DNA of 64,000 bases from JBEBVQ01 sp037190845 (GCA_037190845.1 JBBCJI010000004.1:62001-126000), one strand, 5' to 3'. Positions 8,843-16,816 are shown, counted from the stretch's first letter. Program-made: numbers and translations. Notes: generated by a model not told the origin, from the letters alone.

Positions 8843-11053
8843 ATGACAAAAAAATTAACCCTTAACCTTGGCATAAGGACAACAGCCAAAACAACAAATG
8901 AATCCGGAAATCTGAAGGATCATGGTTCTGCTGCATATGCAGGTATAAAAACGAGCCGTCCGGGATTTGTTAAGCACGCTATGGGACATGCTGTCTTATG
9001 CTTGCTGTTTTCCATGTATTTCCTCAATGCACATGGGCAGAATATAAATTGTGCGTGGGCGTATAATATGGGAAACGGCGGTAATAGCGGGACTCATGGA
9101 ACAGCTGTGGATGGCGCCGGGAATGTGTATGTGACGGGAAACTATGAAGGCCCCGTAGATTTTGACCCGGGACCAGGTACCGCTATACTTTCCGCTGCAG
9201 GAGGGATTGATGTGTTCTTAGCCAAGTATGATCCGAACGGCAATTACCTGTGGGCTAAATCCATGGGAGGCAGCGGTTATGATGAAGGGCTGGATGTTTG
9301 TGTGGATCGTGAGGGCAATGTGTATGTGACAGGCAAGTTTGCATCTGCAGATTTTGATGCCGGGCCGGGAACTGCGGTACTGCAGTTTGCCGGTGTTGAT
9401 GATATATTCCTGGCCAAATATGATTCCGCAGGGAATTACCGCTGGGCATTCAGCATAGGCAGTGATGGGATTGACTACGGAACCGCGGTGGACGTGGATG
9501 CAGCCGGAAATGTATATGTGACCGGTTATTTCGGACTTATGGGCGCAGGTGCAGATTTTGACCCCGGCCCGGACAGCGCTATGCTGACAACATCAGGGGA
9601 GTCCGGTATGTTTGTCGCCAGGTACGATGCGGGCGGGCATTATATCTGGGCTAAAGCTGTTTACGGCGGAGAATCCGTTAATGGCTGGGGAATAGCTGTG
9701 GATGATATGGCCAATGTATATGTAGTGGGCAGCTTTGCCGGCGCAGCAGATTTTGACCCGGGTCCGGGTACCGTAATGCTTACCGCGCCGGGAGGAAGGT
9801 ACGGGGGGAATGATGCGTTTATTACCAAATATGATACCAGTGGTAATTTCCATTGGGCGATACATATGGGCGATAGCGATAATGATGTTGCTTACGGGGT
9901 GGACGTGGACGATGCGGGTAATGTATATGCAACAGGGCATTTCAGTGGGACTGTGGATTTTGACCCCGGGGCGGGCACCGCTATCCTTTCTGCGGCGGGA
10001 GATTATGATGTGTATCTGGCCAAGTATGATCCTAATGGTAATTGTCTCTGGGCAGCAGGTATGGGTGGCAGCAATACCGACTATGGGACCAGGCTGACAA
10101 TAGACTACAGTAATAACGTGTATGTGACAGGGGCTTTCTTCGGTCCGGCGGATTTTTATCCCGGAGCAAGCATCCCGACACTTACAACTGCGGCGGGCCA
10201 GAATATGTTTATAGCCAAATATGATTCCGCCGGCACTCATCTCTGGGCTAAAAGTATAGGCGGGAGTATCAATGATCGTGGAAACAGTTCTACTGATCGC
10301 GGTCTTGGAATAGCCATGGATGGCGGTAATGCGTATGTGGCAGGCGTTTTTAATTCGTTGGATTTCGATCCCGGACCTAACGCAGATACGCTTGTATCTG
10401 CCGGAGGCTTTGATGCATTTGTTATGAAGTTAGTGTGCGTTGATACTTCATCTTCCCATATCACTGCTTCTATAAAATGCGGCACGAGCTATACCCTCAA
10501 TGGGAAATCTTATGGTACCGCCGGTATTCATAAACAATATTTCCCCAATGCCGCCGGCTGTGATAGTACTGTGTTTCTTGAGTTGACGGTTATATCCATT
10601 GATGCGCCTGTCATTACTGTTGATAACGATGTATTGGGGGTAGCGGGCACCTATGTTGTGTACCAGTGGATTAAAAATGGTGTTGATGTACCCGGTGCTA
10701 CTAATCCTACTTATACTGCAACCGAAAATGCTGATTACCAGGTAAGGGTTATAGATGGGCATAATTGTGAGGGCATTTCGGATATTTATGGAGTGACGAA
10801 TATTAGTGTTGATGAGTATAAAGGTATAAGTCAGTATATCAGTATCTATCCGAATCCGGTCAAAGAAGTAATTTATATCAACAGCCCGGTAAGCGTGGAT
10901 GCACATCTATCTGGTATAGACGCACGTGTCGTACTACATGTAGAAGATGCGAAGACGATACCTGTGCAAGGTCTGGCTAAGGGTATGTACCTGTTGCATA
11001 TCAGGGATCAGGGAGGAAGGTTGATAAAAGTCGAAAAGATTATAAAACAATAA
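8843..11053 (+). CDS. SBBP-repeat protein with T9SS type A sorting domain (2)
   Basis: Secreted protein of up to 736 residues. About ten SBBP-like repeats carry the signature 'DFDPGPGTA.LSAAGG.DVFLAKYD..GN.LWAKSMGG', then the conserved Cys linker (CGTSYTLNGKSYG), an Ig-like module (YQWIKNGVDVPGATN) and a type A sorting domain (ISIYPNPVKEVIYI...RLIKVEKIIKQ). The N-terminus is odd: from ATG 8843 a hydrophilic stretch of about 46 residues precedes the signal-like segment MGHAVLCLLFSMYFLNAHGQ. The real start may be ATG 8981, which would give a normal signal peptide; otherwise the protein has an unusual N-extension. It is divergent from kinase copy 2 and followed by a terminator. Confidence 0.88.
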   Translation: MTKKLTLNLGIRTTAKTTNESGNLKDHGSAAYAGIKTSRPGFVKHAMGHAVLCLLFSMYFLNAHGQNINCAWAYNMGNGGNSGTHGTAVDGAGNVYVTGNYEGPVDFDPGPGTAILSAAGGIDVFLAKYDPNGNYLWAKSMGGSGYDEGLDVCVDREGNVYVTGKFASADFDAGPGTAVLQFAGVDDIFLAKYDSAGNYRWAFSIGSDGIDYGTAVDVDAAGNVYVTGYFGLMGAGADFDPGPDSAMLTTSGESGMFVARYDAGGHYIWAKAVYGGESVNGWGIAVDDMANVYVVGSFAGAADFDPGPGTVMLTAPGGRYGGNDAFITKYDTSGNFHWAIHMGDSDNDVAYGVDVDDAGNVYATGHFSGTVDFDPGAGTAILSAAGDYDVYLAKYDPNGNCLWAAGMGGSNTDYGTRLTIDYSNNVYVTGAFFGPADFYPGASIPTLTTAAGQNMFIAKYDSAGTHLWAKSIGGSINDRGNSSTDRGLGIAMDGGNAYVAGVFNSLDFDPGPNADTLVSAGGFDAFVMKLVCVDTSSSHITASIKCGTSYTLNGKSYGTAGIHKQYFPNAAGCDSTVFLELTVISIDAPVITVDNDVLGVAGTYVVYQWIKNGVDVPGATNPTYTATENADYQVRVIDGHNCEGISDIYGVTNISVDEYKGISQYISIYPNPVKEVIYINSPVSVDAHLSGIDARVVLHVEDAKTIPVQGLAKGMYLLHIRDQGGRLIKVEKIIKQ

Positions 11054-11078
11054 AGACCTGTAGTCTGGACAAAGGGAT

Positions 11079-11112
11079 AAGCGCTTGTGATAATTGTCAC
11101 AAGCGCTTTTTA
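11079..11112 (+). terminator. Intrinsic terminator after SBBP gene 2
   Basis: Long hairpin with arms AAGCGCTTGTGA and TCACAAGCGCTT followed by a short T-run, 26 bases after the stop. It is close to symmetric and may also serve the convergent radC-like gene. Confidence 0.85.
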
Positions 11113-11140
11113 ACGTGGGGGGAGATTGTGATAAATTGTC

Positions 11141-11791
11141 TCATAATCTCCGGATCTCCATCAGCCGCAACCCCGTAGCCTGACAGATAATCCCCTCATC
11201 CATGCCGCGGCCCTTCAGTTTCTGTGCGATTGTCCGGCGGGTATGGTATTGCGTTTCGAGTATCAGTTCCTGCTGTTTGTATTCCTGCAATACCCGTTGT
11301 TGTTTGTGTTCGTCCGGCCGAATTAACCGCCATCCTTGTCCCTCCTGCAGTTCTTTAAGGAGGCCTTCTGTACGCATACTCAGGAAGTTGTCCGTTTCCG
11401 TGATGATCAGGTGGTCGAGCACTTCGATACCCATCAGCTCGCCGACTTTCAGCAACTGGCCAGTCACCGACTTGTCGCCCTCCGACACATCCAGCCTTCC
11501 GCTGGGATGATTATGCACCAGCACGACCTTCAATGCACTTTGGTGTATGGCTGTGCGGAAGACATCCGGCGGATTCACCGCCACACGGTTCTGACGGCCA
11601 AGGGCAATCAGTTCGATATAGAGGAGTTGGTTGGCGTTGTTCAGCCCCAGCACCCAGAAGTGTTCCTGGCTGCGGCTGAGCCTGTTTTCCCGCAGTAACA
11701 CCCGGTGCATCATTGCTGCGATGCTTTCGGGACTGGTATAAGATTGCCTTTTCTGCGCTTCTGATAATCTGATGTTCATACTCACGGGCAT
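11141..11791 (-). CDS. RadC-family JAB-domain protein
   Basis: A 216-residue protein with the RadC/JAB metal-binding motif HNHPSGRLDVSEGD, preceded by the family's FRTAIHQSALKVVLVHNH strand-helix. The N-terminal helix-hairpin-helix of full-length RadC is missing, so this is the short form common on mobile and accessory DNA in Bacteroidota. The C-terminal tail (about 165-216) is rich in Gln, Lys and Arg. JAB folds are metalloproteases, but no activity is firmly shown for RadC proteins. ATG 11791 is used; ATG 11779 (MNIRLSEAQ) is also possible. The structured element E1 lies about 75 bases upstream on the same strand. Confidence 0.85.
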   Translation of the reverse strand: MPVSMNIRLSEAQKRQSYTSPESIAAMMHRVLLRENRLSRSQEHFWVLGLNNANQLLYIELIALGRQNRVAVNPPDVFRTAIHQSALKVVLVHNHPSGRLDVSEGDKSVTGQLLKVGELMGIEVLDHLIITETDNFLSMRTEGLLKELQEGQGWRLIRPDEHKQQRVLQEYKQQELILETQYHTRRTIAQKLKGRGMDEGIICQATGLRLMEIRRL

Positions 11792-11820
11792 TTACCGGTT
11801 ACGGAATCGAAAAGGAATCC

Positions 11821-11835
11821 TTTGCCGTGGGCAAA
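11821..11835. repeat. Short perfect hairpin in the radC leader
   Basis: TTTGCC-GTG-GGCAAA lies between E1 and the radC-like gene. It has no T-tract, so it does not look like a terminator. Confidence 0.45.
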
Positions 11836-11860
11836 TCAGTGAGTACGCCTGATTATGAAA

Positions 11861-12064
11861 ATAAAAGGGCGTGGGACTCAACTTACCGAATTAGAGGTAC
11901 TAGCATACCCGCAAACGAATAAGAGAGTTACCCACGCCCTTGTCGTGAGCTATTCGTCTTATGATCTCGTTTGCGTGAAAATTGCTAGTTTTCTAATTCG
12001 AGATTCCAAGCGAATGGCTATCTATATTGATAACACTATGTGTAGACACAACTCGTTGTGTCTG
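11861..12064 (-). ncRNA. Structured element E1: candidate pseudoknotted RNA
   Basis: About 200 bases with interlocking helices (plus-strand coordinates): B 11887-11905 with 11983-12000; C 11910-11918 with 11967-11975, extended by 11919-11924 with 11957-11962 across a 4-base bulge; A 11865-11875 with 11931-11941, an 11 bp perfect match linking the hairpin loop to the flank; and a possible D, 11949-11956 with 12011-12018. A and D cross B and C, so the fold is pseudoknotted. A perfect hairpin, 12044-12063, would sit at the 5' end. The minus strand is favoured: a -7-like box (TTACTTTG) at 12069-12076 precedes the hairpin, and helix A is followed by TTTTATTTT like a terminator. E2 in the mobile element has the same plan. 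Confidence 0.6.
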
Positions 12065-12109
12065 AGAGCAAAGTAAGGGGATTTTAGAGATAAAAAGATT
12101 GTTTGGGAC

Positions 12110-12117
12110 GTATATTT
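12110..12117 (+). promoter_or_regulatory. Candidate -7 box for the four-gene cassette
   Basis: TATATTTG lies near 12110, about 115 bases before ATG 12234. The leader contains a small hairpin flanked by TTGAAT and ATTCAA. No clear -33 element was seen. Confidence 0.4.
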
Positions 12118-12233
12118 GTTTGATATTGACGAAAAAAGATAAATATAAAAAGATAACCCATTGAATCCTGCTTAAGAAGCATTAAATTCAACAATCCATT
12201 GTCTTCAAATTGATCATATCATAACAAGTAAAA

Positions 12234-13172
12234 ATGATAACCCCCCAAGATTTCATACCTGCAAGTGCAAAAGTAGTACAACAATTAAATTCCCTCTTCA
12301 ATAAGCCAATCTACAAAATACTAGAGCAACAGAAAAAAACAATAAGTACATTTCAAGTACCTGCACATCTGAAGTCTTTCATAGAATCTATCAATCCCAC
12401 ATTTACGAGTGCATTAACTAGGTCAATAGCCTTACAACCAAAGTGGGGATATTCTTCCAAGATTTATGATGCTATATACTCTGTAAATCGCAAATACGGG
12501 AGCTTATATGAGAGCCTAATACATAAAAATATTGTTACCGATAGCAAATTAATACCACAGATCTATAGTATGCAATATGCTTTAGGAGCTCTTTATGGGG
12601 ATGTAATATCTACTGTAGCATCTCAGGGCAAATGGAATTCTTTAGAAAATTTTGAAGAGATTACAAGCCAAGCCACTGCCATTAATGAGCAAATAGTAAA
12701 CAACAACGGAATTACAATTGAAATTATAAACGAAATTAAGGAATTAATAAAACAACTCGATGCTAAAGTTGACAAAATTGAGGCAGATATTAATGCTCGT
12801 TTATGGAAAGTACTCGCGGTATTAGGATTTCTTCTTACAGTAGTCGGTGAGGTCCGGAATTATCTACCTAAACCCAATTATGCTACAAAAGAAGAAGTTG
12901 TATCATGCATACAAACACAGTTTTCATTGTTTGAACAAAGATTAAAAGAGAAAAATGAATACAAAGTAATTAATCGTAAAACAGTAGTTAAACTTAAACC
13001 TAAACATAAATCAGCTTCGATTGAACGTTTACCTGCTGGATTTGAAGTGACTATATTACAAGATCATCATAAATGGGTCTATATAAACTATAAAAGCCCT
13101 AAAGATTCACTACCACAAACTGGCTGGATTCTGAAAAAGTACCTGACGAATCCAGAAACAGTAAAACCATAA
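12234..13172 (+). CDS. Membrane-anchored protein with C-terminal SH3-like domain (cassette gene 1)
   Basis: 312 residues, not recognised as a named family. Residues 1-185 are mostly helical and end in a coiled stretch (IKELIKQLDAKVDKIEADI). One transmembrane helix follows at about 190-205 (VLAVLGFLLTVVG), and the end is a bacterial SH3-like domain at about 242-305, with KTVVKLKPKHKSASIERL and a closing GWILKKYL. There is no signal peptide, so the helical part is probably cytoplasmic. Base composition is clearly more AT-rich than the flanking kinase and T9SS genes, as in the next three genes, which suggests transfer as a block. It may be the membrane component of a defence-type cassette; that is inference from neighbours. 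Confidence 0.7.
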   Translation: MITPQDFIPASAKVVQQLNSLFNKPIYKILEQQKKTISTFQVPAHLKSFIESINPTFTSALTRSIALQPKWGYSSKIYDAIYSVNRKYGSLYESLIHKNIVTDSKLIPQIYSMQYALGALYGDVISTVASQGKWNSLENFEEITSQATAINEQIVNNNGITIEIINEIKELIKQLDAKVDKIEADINARLWKVLAVLGFLLTVVGEVRNYLPKPNYATKEEVVSCIQTQFSLFEQRLKEKNEYKVINRKTVVKLKPKHKSASIERLPAGFEVTILQDHHKWVYINYKSPKDSLPQTGWILKKYLTNPETVKP

Positions 13173-13222
13173 GAATTATCTAAAAGACACATCGTTATTT
13201 GAACTGGATAAACTACTGCCTA

Positions 13223-14296
13223 ATGAGTAGTTCACAATGCAATCTTTGCAACTTAACCAAAGCTGATAAAACAGGATCACATATCTTTTCGTGGTTTCTG
13301 ATACGTGATGCAGTAAATAAGGAGGGGATTAAACAACGGAATAACGAAATTGTTTTTTCTATTTCTGAAACAGAGTTTGTTGAAACTTATTTTGGAAGAG
13401 ATCAATCTAATCCCATAGCCGTTGAAAGAATTAAAGGCAGAGAGTTAACTGACGATGAAATTGAGCATATGATGAAGTCAAATCCTTTTACAAAGGATTA
13501 CATTTTGTGTAGCAAATGTGAAGAACGGCTACAGGTAATGGAAACTGCAGTTGCCGAAGACATCATCAGCAAACTACGTCAATATAACGTAACACGACTA
13601 ATCGGATTTGATATACTTGAAATAGAGCAAGGAGAATTGTTGCGAATTTTTATATACTCTCTTTTGTGGCGGGCTGCAGTAGTAAGGCAGAACGATTTTG
13701 AGATGCATCAACACCACCAAGATGAACTTAGAGAAATATTGAATGATTGCCTAAGTAATGAAAGGGATGAGTTCTTCTCAAACCTGAAAAGGAATTCTGC
13801 AAGAATTAGAAGAATACAACTGATTGTAACAGCTCTGGAAGTAAAAGGAAAGAATAACAACTTCATTTATTGTTCACATAATTTCCGACCCTATGCAATG
13901 ATTTTAAACGACTTGAGTTTTCAGCTATATTTTGATGATGCCTCAAATAATGGATTTGACCATCAATTACAAGGCATTAATAGTGTGATAAGTAAAAGAG
14001 CATTATTGAACCAACAAGAAGAAAGACTGAAAGTTGGAGTTATATCTGACGAAAAGCGTCTGTTTGTGAACAGGAATTTATCGCTATTCATTTTTAAACG
14101 AATGATGCAAACTGCTGAAAAGTTGTTTATTGAGGGCTTTAATAAAATCTTTGGCAGAAATCCACCGCATAGTGTCGTGATTGCTTTTAGACAGAACGTT
14201 GTGTATTCTTGTAACAGTCAAATTGAGCAGTTTACTCCTACTCACTTTTGCAATGCAGCAATTGATACAATTGTACAATATAGTAGCAATAACTAA
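13223..14296 (+). CDS. Double-CxxC zinc-binding protein, possibly HNH-like (cassette gene 2)
   Basis: 357 residues. Two cysteine pairs (CNLC at 6-9 and CSKC at 96-99) with a conserved-looking SHIFSWFLIRD between them suggest a zinc-ribbon or treble-clef fold. The spacing 'CxxC...GSHIF...CxxCE' resembles degenerate HNH-type nuclease or anti-phage proteins, but no clear HNH triad is visible. The rest is helical with no recognised domain. A TTG at 13199 extends the frame, but ATG 13223 puts the first CxxC at the usual distance from the start, so I use it. It starts 50 bp after cassette gene 1 and ends 10 bp before the HEPN-like gene, so it is probably cotranscribed. Function unknown. Confidence 0.65.
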   Translation: MSSSQCNLCNLTKADKTGSHIFSWFLIRDAVNKEGIKQRNNEIVFSISETEFVETYFGRDQSNPIAVERIKGRELTDDEIEHMMKSNPFTKDYILCSKCEERLQVMETAVAEDIISKLRQYNVTRLIGFDILEIEQGELLRIFIYSLLWRAAVVRQNDFEMHQHHQDELREILNDCLSNERDEFFSNLKRNSARIRRIQLIVTALEVKGKNNNFIYCSHNFRPYAMILNDLSFQLYFDDASNNGFDHQLQGINSVISKRALLNQQEERLKVGVISDEKRLFVNRNLSLFIFKRMMQTAEKLFIEGFNKIFGRNPPHSVVIAFRQNVVYSCNSQIEQFTPTHFCNAAIDTIVQYSSNN

Positions 14297-14306
14297 CATC
14301 TGCTAA

Positions 14307-15125
14307 ATGAGTGCTATTTCTGAAGAAAGCAAATTACACCTTCGAGAAAGTACAGAACAAAAAATCGAAGAGGTAACAAAAGAGGTTGACAGGTTATATT
14401 CTTTACTGCGTAAAGGGGAGATAATTCGCTCACTTGCGAAGGATATGGGAGTGGAAATTAATTTGGAAAGAATAGAAAGCCTCGTAAAGTTCCGATTGCT
14501 TATAGGATTATTAATGCTCGATCTGGCATCCTGTGTCAGGATGTATTTAAACGCTAAATTTCAATATGAAGGATTATTTGCAGCCAAACAGGTTATCATT
14601 ATCATCAATGAAGGTTACAAAGCAATATATGGCTATTTACAGAAAAACGATCATGATCAGGTAAAAACTGCTCAGCGAAACAAGTCCTTTTGGATACGTG
14701 AAATTGGGAAGATTATTGAGTACGATCTGCCTGAATTGAAAAATGAATATGCAACGCTGACTAAGGCGCTGGATGATTACTCTATAGTAGATTTTAAAAC
14801 ATTGAAACGTCAACGAAGTTTGTTTGTACATTACGATAAAGGCGCTATAGAATTATATAAAGGGCTATCTGAATTAGATATTGACACTACTTTTCATAAA
14901 CTAATTCTTTTCCTTGGAATTGTGAAAGGTATGTTTGCTTTTACGGACACTATCATCAAATCGTACACACAAAAAACACAAGATGTCAGGTGCTCTCGAC
15001 AAAAGGAAATAGAGAATTTGATTGTAAGTTTTAACCGATTCAAGAATGAGCATAATGAAAAAATGATTCAAACGTTTCAAGAAAAAATCCTGAACCTTTT
15101 CCGTAGTGCAAATAATTTAGACTAA
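14307..15125 (+). CDS. HEPN-like helical protein, candidate RNase (cassette gene 3)
   Basis: 272 residues, nearly all helical. Near residue 170 it has R-S-L-F-V-H (KRQRSLFVHYDKG), which fits the Rx4-6H signature of HEPN ribonucleases; such a motif at the end of a helix following a four-helix core is typical. Residues 60-110 hold a hydrophobic helix pair. HEPN proteins act as RNases in abortive-infection and toxin-antitoxin systems. The stop codon overlaps the ATG of the next gene by one base, so expression is probably coupled to the GNAT protein. The motif is short and no other family feature was recognised, so the HEPN assignment is tentative. Confidence 0.6.
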   Translation: MSAISEESKLHLRESTEQKIEEVTKEVDRLYSLLRKGEIIRSLAKDMGVEINLERIESLVKFRLLIGLLMLDLASCVRMYLNAKFQYEGLFAAKQVIIIINEGYKAIYGYLQKNDHDQVKTAQRNKSFWIREIGKIIEYDLPELKNEYATLTKALDDYSIVDFKTLKRQRSLFVHYDKGAIELYKGLSELDIDTTFHKLILFLGIVKGMFAFTDTIIKSYTQKTQDVRCSRQKEIENLIVSFNRFKNEHNEKMIQTFQEKILNLFRSANNLD

Positions 15126-15814
15126 TGACGAATCAATATCTAAATTCTCTGATCAGAAAACTCAACAAAAAGCAACTCAATAAGTATATTCAATTAAGAC
15201 CATTATCTGATACAGTTGATTTTGCAAAAATCTGGCGAAGAAAGCCTAGCCCAAGACATAAACGTACCCATGGAGATGGCCCTTTGCATTACTATTTCAT
15301 AAAAGACCAGGAAGGCAATTATGTCGGGATTGTTCATGATATGCAGACAGATTTACATTGGTTTGTCCTGCGTAAGTACAGAGGTAAAGGATATCTCACA
15401 AATGCACTAAAAGAAGTAATCTTACCTCATCTCTTTCAAGATAGAAAGGAGCAATTGATAACAATAGATGAATATCATACGGGAGAAAAATATTTTCTTG
15501 CGTCTGAAAAAGTCGCTCTATCCCTTGGTTTTGTAAAATGTGACGATATTAAGTATCGCTTGAAAGGAGATAAATACAAACATCGCAAACCAATTAAAGG
15601 AGATAATACTGAATTGACTAAAGAGCGTATTGATGATCTTGATAGACAGATAAATTATCTAAGCCGCTCATTGTGGGTTATTCAGACAGAAATAGAGATG
15701 AAAATGGGCGCTTCGGATTATTCGCGGGCATTAAAAAAACTGGTTGACGACATTAAGAAAAAGGCATGGCAACTTGAGGACATTTGGTGGGAAAATCGAG
15801 AGCAATCCAAATAG
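15125..15814 (+). CDS. GNAT-family acetyltransferase (cassette gene 4)
   Basis: 229 residues. The GNAT core lies at about 55-165: a strand with NYVGIVHDM, then the acetyl-CoA loop RKYRGKGYL at 83-91 (motif A, R/QxxGxG/A), then a motif B-like region ending ALSLGFVKCDDIKYRLKG. A C-terminal extension of about 60 residues is helical and charged (DDLDRQINYLSRSLW). It overlaps the HEPN-like gene by one base. GNAT proteins act either as toxins that acetylate aminoacyl-tRNA or as modifiers of partner proteins; pairing with a candidate HEPN RNase raises the idea that it controls that protein. The GNAT fold is well supported, the partnership is inferred from gene overlap. Confidence 0.78.
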   Translation: MTNQYLNSLIRKLNKKQLNKYIQLRPLSDTVDFAKIWRRKPSPRHKRTHGDGPLHYYFIKDQEGNYVGIVHDMQTDLHWFVLRKYRGKGYLTNALKEVILPHLFQDRKEQLITIDEYHTGEKYFLASEKVALSLGFVKCDDIKYRLKGDKYKHRKPIKGDNTELTKERIDDLDRQINYLSRSLWVIQTEIEMKMGASDYSRALKKLVDDIKKKAWQLEDIWWENREQSK

Positions 15815-15842
15815 TGATGGGCTCTCAATTGTATGGAATCTC

Positions 15843-16739
15843 CTACTGCCACAATACTTCCTGCTCCCAATTCTCCGGAAAACCCATCACCCGTATATCA
15901 ACTTCAGGATATTGTCTCAGCAAGTCTTTCAGCTTAGCCGGAAAACGTGTTGCAGGATTTACTGTTTGCAGTAAATACCGGATCATACACAACATGAAAT
16001 AGGAACGGTTATTGCTGAACGCCGTGTTATAAAACCATGTCTTCCGGGGCACGACAGGTATCTGCGGACGAATACTCAGCTCCCTATTCCAAAAACGGGT
16101 ATGGTGCGCACAGATATTGCGCAGGTAAACGATACTGTGCAGCCATGTTTCCAGGACAGAGTCCGAAAGCCCGAAGTGATGAGCAATAGCACGTTTCTCT
16201 CTCCCCGGCTTCAGATTTTTATAAAGTATAGACAACGTGCCGAATGAAGCAATCTCCATGATCATCCAGGCTGGCGGCAACGGGTCGGTATACTTACTTC
16301 TGAACGTATGAACAAACGCCTCATCACTACGCTCATACTCTTCTCCGATCTTGGTAAGCGTTGTTGCATGTCTGACCGGATTTCTGAACAATAACGGATC
16401 AGTAAACCAAAAGCAGCCATGCCGGTGTGATAACACATAAATCAGTTGAGTACGTAACGCTACTTCGATTTTTTCCAATTCTGAAATCACAAGCCGTCTC
16501 AACTCACGATCAAAGCAATAGAGCCGAAAGGCAGTTTCGAAGCGGGATCCGGATTTGAAGATATGCCGTTGTTTATCCGCCAGCAAAGGATACCAATATC
16601 CACTTAGTCGATAATAGCTGACATGCGATAGCAAGTGCAGTGCTTTCCGGTCATTTTCAACAATCAGCCCTCTGTCCTTCAACTGTTGCAATTGCTCATC
16701 ATAAGTAAGCGGAGGTTTGGCATAGGGCAGCTTGCTCAT
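15843..16739 (-). CDS. abiF: AbiF/AbiD-type abortive infection protein (Abi_2 family)
   Basis: 298 residues with typical Abi_2 features: the N-terminal KPPLTYDEQLQQLKDRGL, the YYRLSGYWYPLL motif, FDRELRRLVISELEKIEVALR, and a C-terminal YLRNICAHHTRFWNREL. The last contains R-N-I-C-A-H (about 207-212), an Rx4H HEPN motif, so the protein is a predicted RNase. Known relatives stop phage growth by killing or arresting the infected cell. ATG 16739 is used; the longer frame begins at a GTG (16763) inside the leader hairpin. A strong promoter box and a terminator-like hairpin RNA lie directly upstream. It is convergent with the GNAT gene, 28 bp away. Confidence 0.9.
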   Translation of the reverse strand: MSKLPYAKPPLTYDEQLQQLKDRGLIVENDRKALHLLSHVSYYRLSGYWYPLLADKQRHIFKSGSRFETAFRLYCFDRELRRLVISELEKIEVALRTQLIYVLSHRHGCFWFTDPLLFRNPVRHATTLTKIGEEYERSDEAFVHTFRSKYTDPLPPAWMIMEIASFGTLSILYKNLKPGREKRAIAHHFGLSDSVLETWLHSIVYLRNICAHHTRFWNRELSIRPQIPVVPRKTWFYNTAFSNNRSYFMLCMIRYLLQTVNPATRFPAKLKDLLRQYPEVDIRVMGFPENWEQEVLWQ

Positions 16740-16747
16740 ATGGGGGT

Positions 16748-16803
16748 AAAATAAAAAGTCCACCCTAAGCGCCCTGTTCTGACGGGAAGGGGGGTGGACA
16801 TGT
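16748..16803 (-). ncRNA. Leader RNA of abiF (abiF-RNA-like hairpin with U-tract)
   Basis: On the minus strand a stem GTCCACCC/GGGTGGAC (16792-16799 with 16758-16765) encloses a smaller CCC-GTCAGAACA-GGG hairpin. TTTTTATTTT follows directly, and the abiF ATG comes 9 bases later. A -7 box lies only about 8 bases upstream of the stem. The transcript is therefore a short hairpin RNA that should mostly end before abiF. The published abiF RNA motif (Weinberg and co-workers, 2017) occupies this place next to Abi_2 genes; I assign it by position and shape, not by alignment. Confidence 0.72.
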
Positions 16804-16808
16804 TGCTA

Positions 16809-16816
16809 CAAAGATA
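16809..16816 (-). promoter_or_regulatory. Promoter of the abiF leader RNA
   Basis: TATCTTTG on the minus strand is a perfect -7 box, with a TTG 18 bases further upstream as a -33 element. This is one of the best promoter matches in the window. Confidence 0.75.

Noticed and set aside
11861..12064. E1 as tmRNA or RNase P RNA
   Set aside because: No alanine-like acceptor ends or tag frame, and no RNase P core motifs. Two diverged copies in one window also argue against a housekeeping RNA.
11855..12076. 73-codon plus-strand frame over E1
   Set aside because: It covers the interlocked helices, has no recognised domain or ribosome site, and the base changes between E1 and E2 preserve pairing, not protein.
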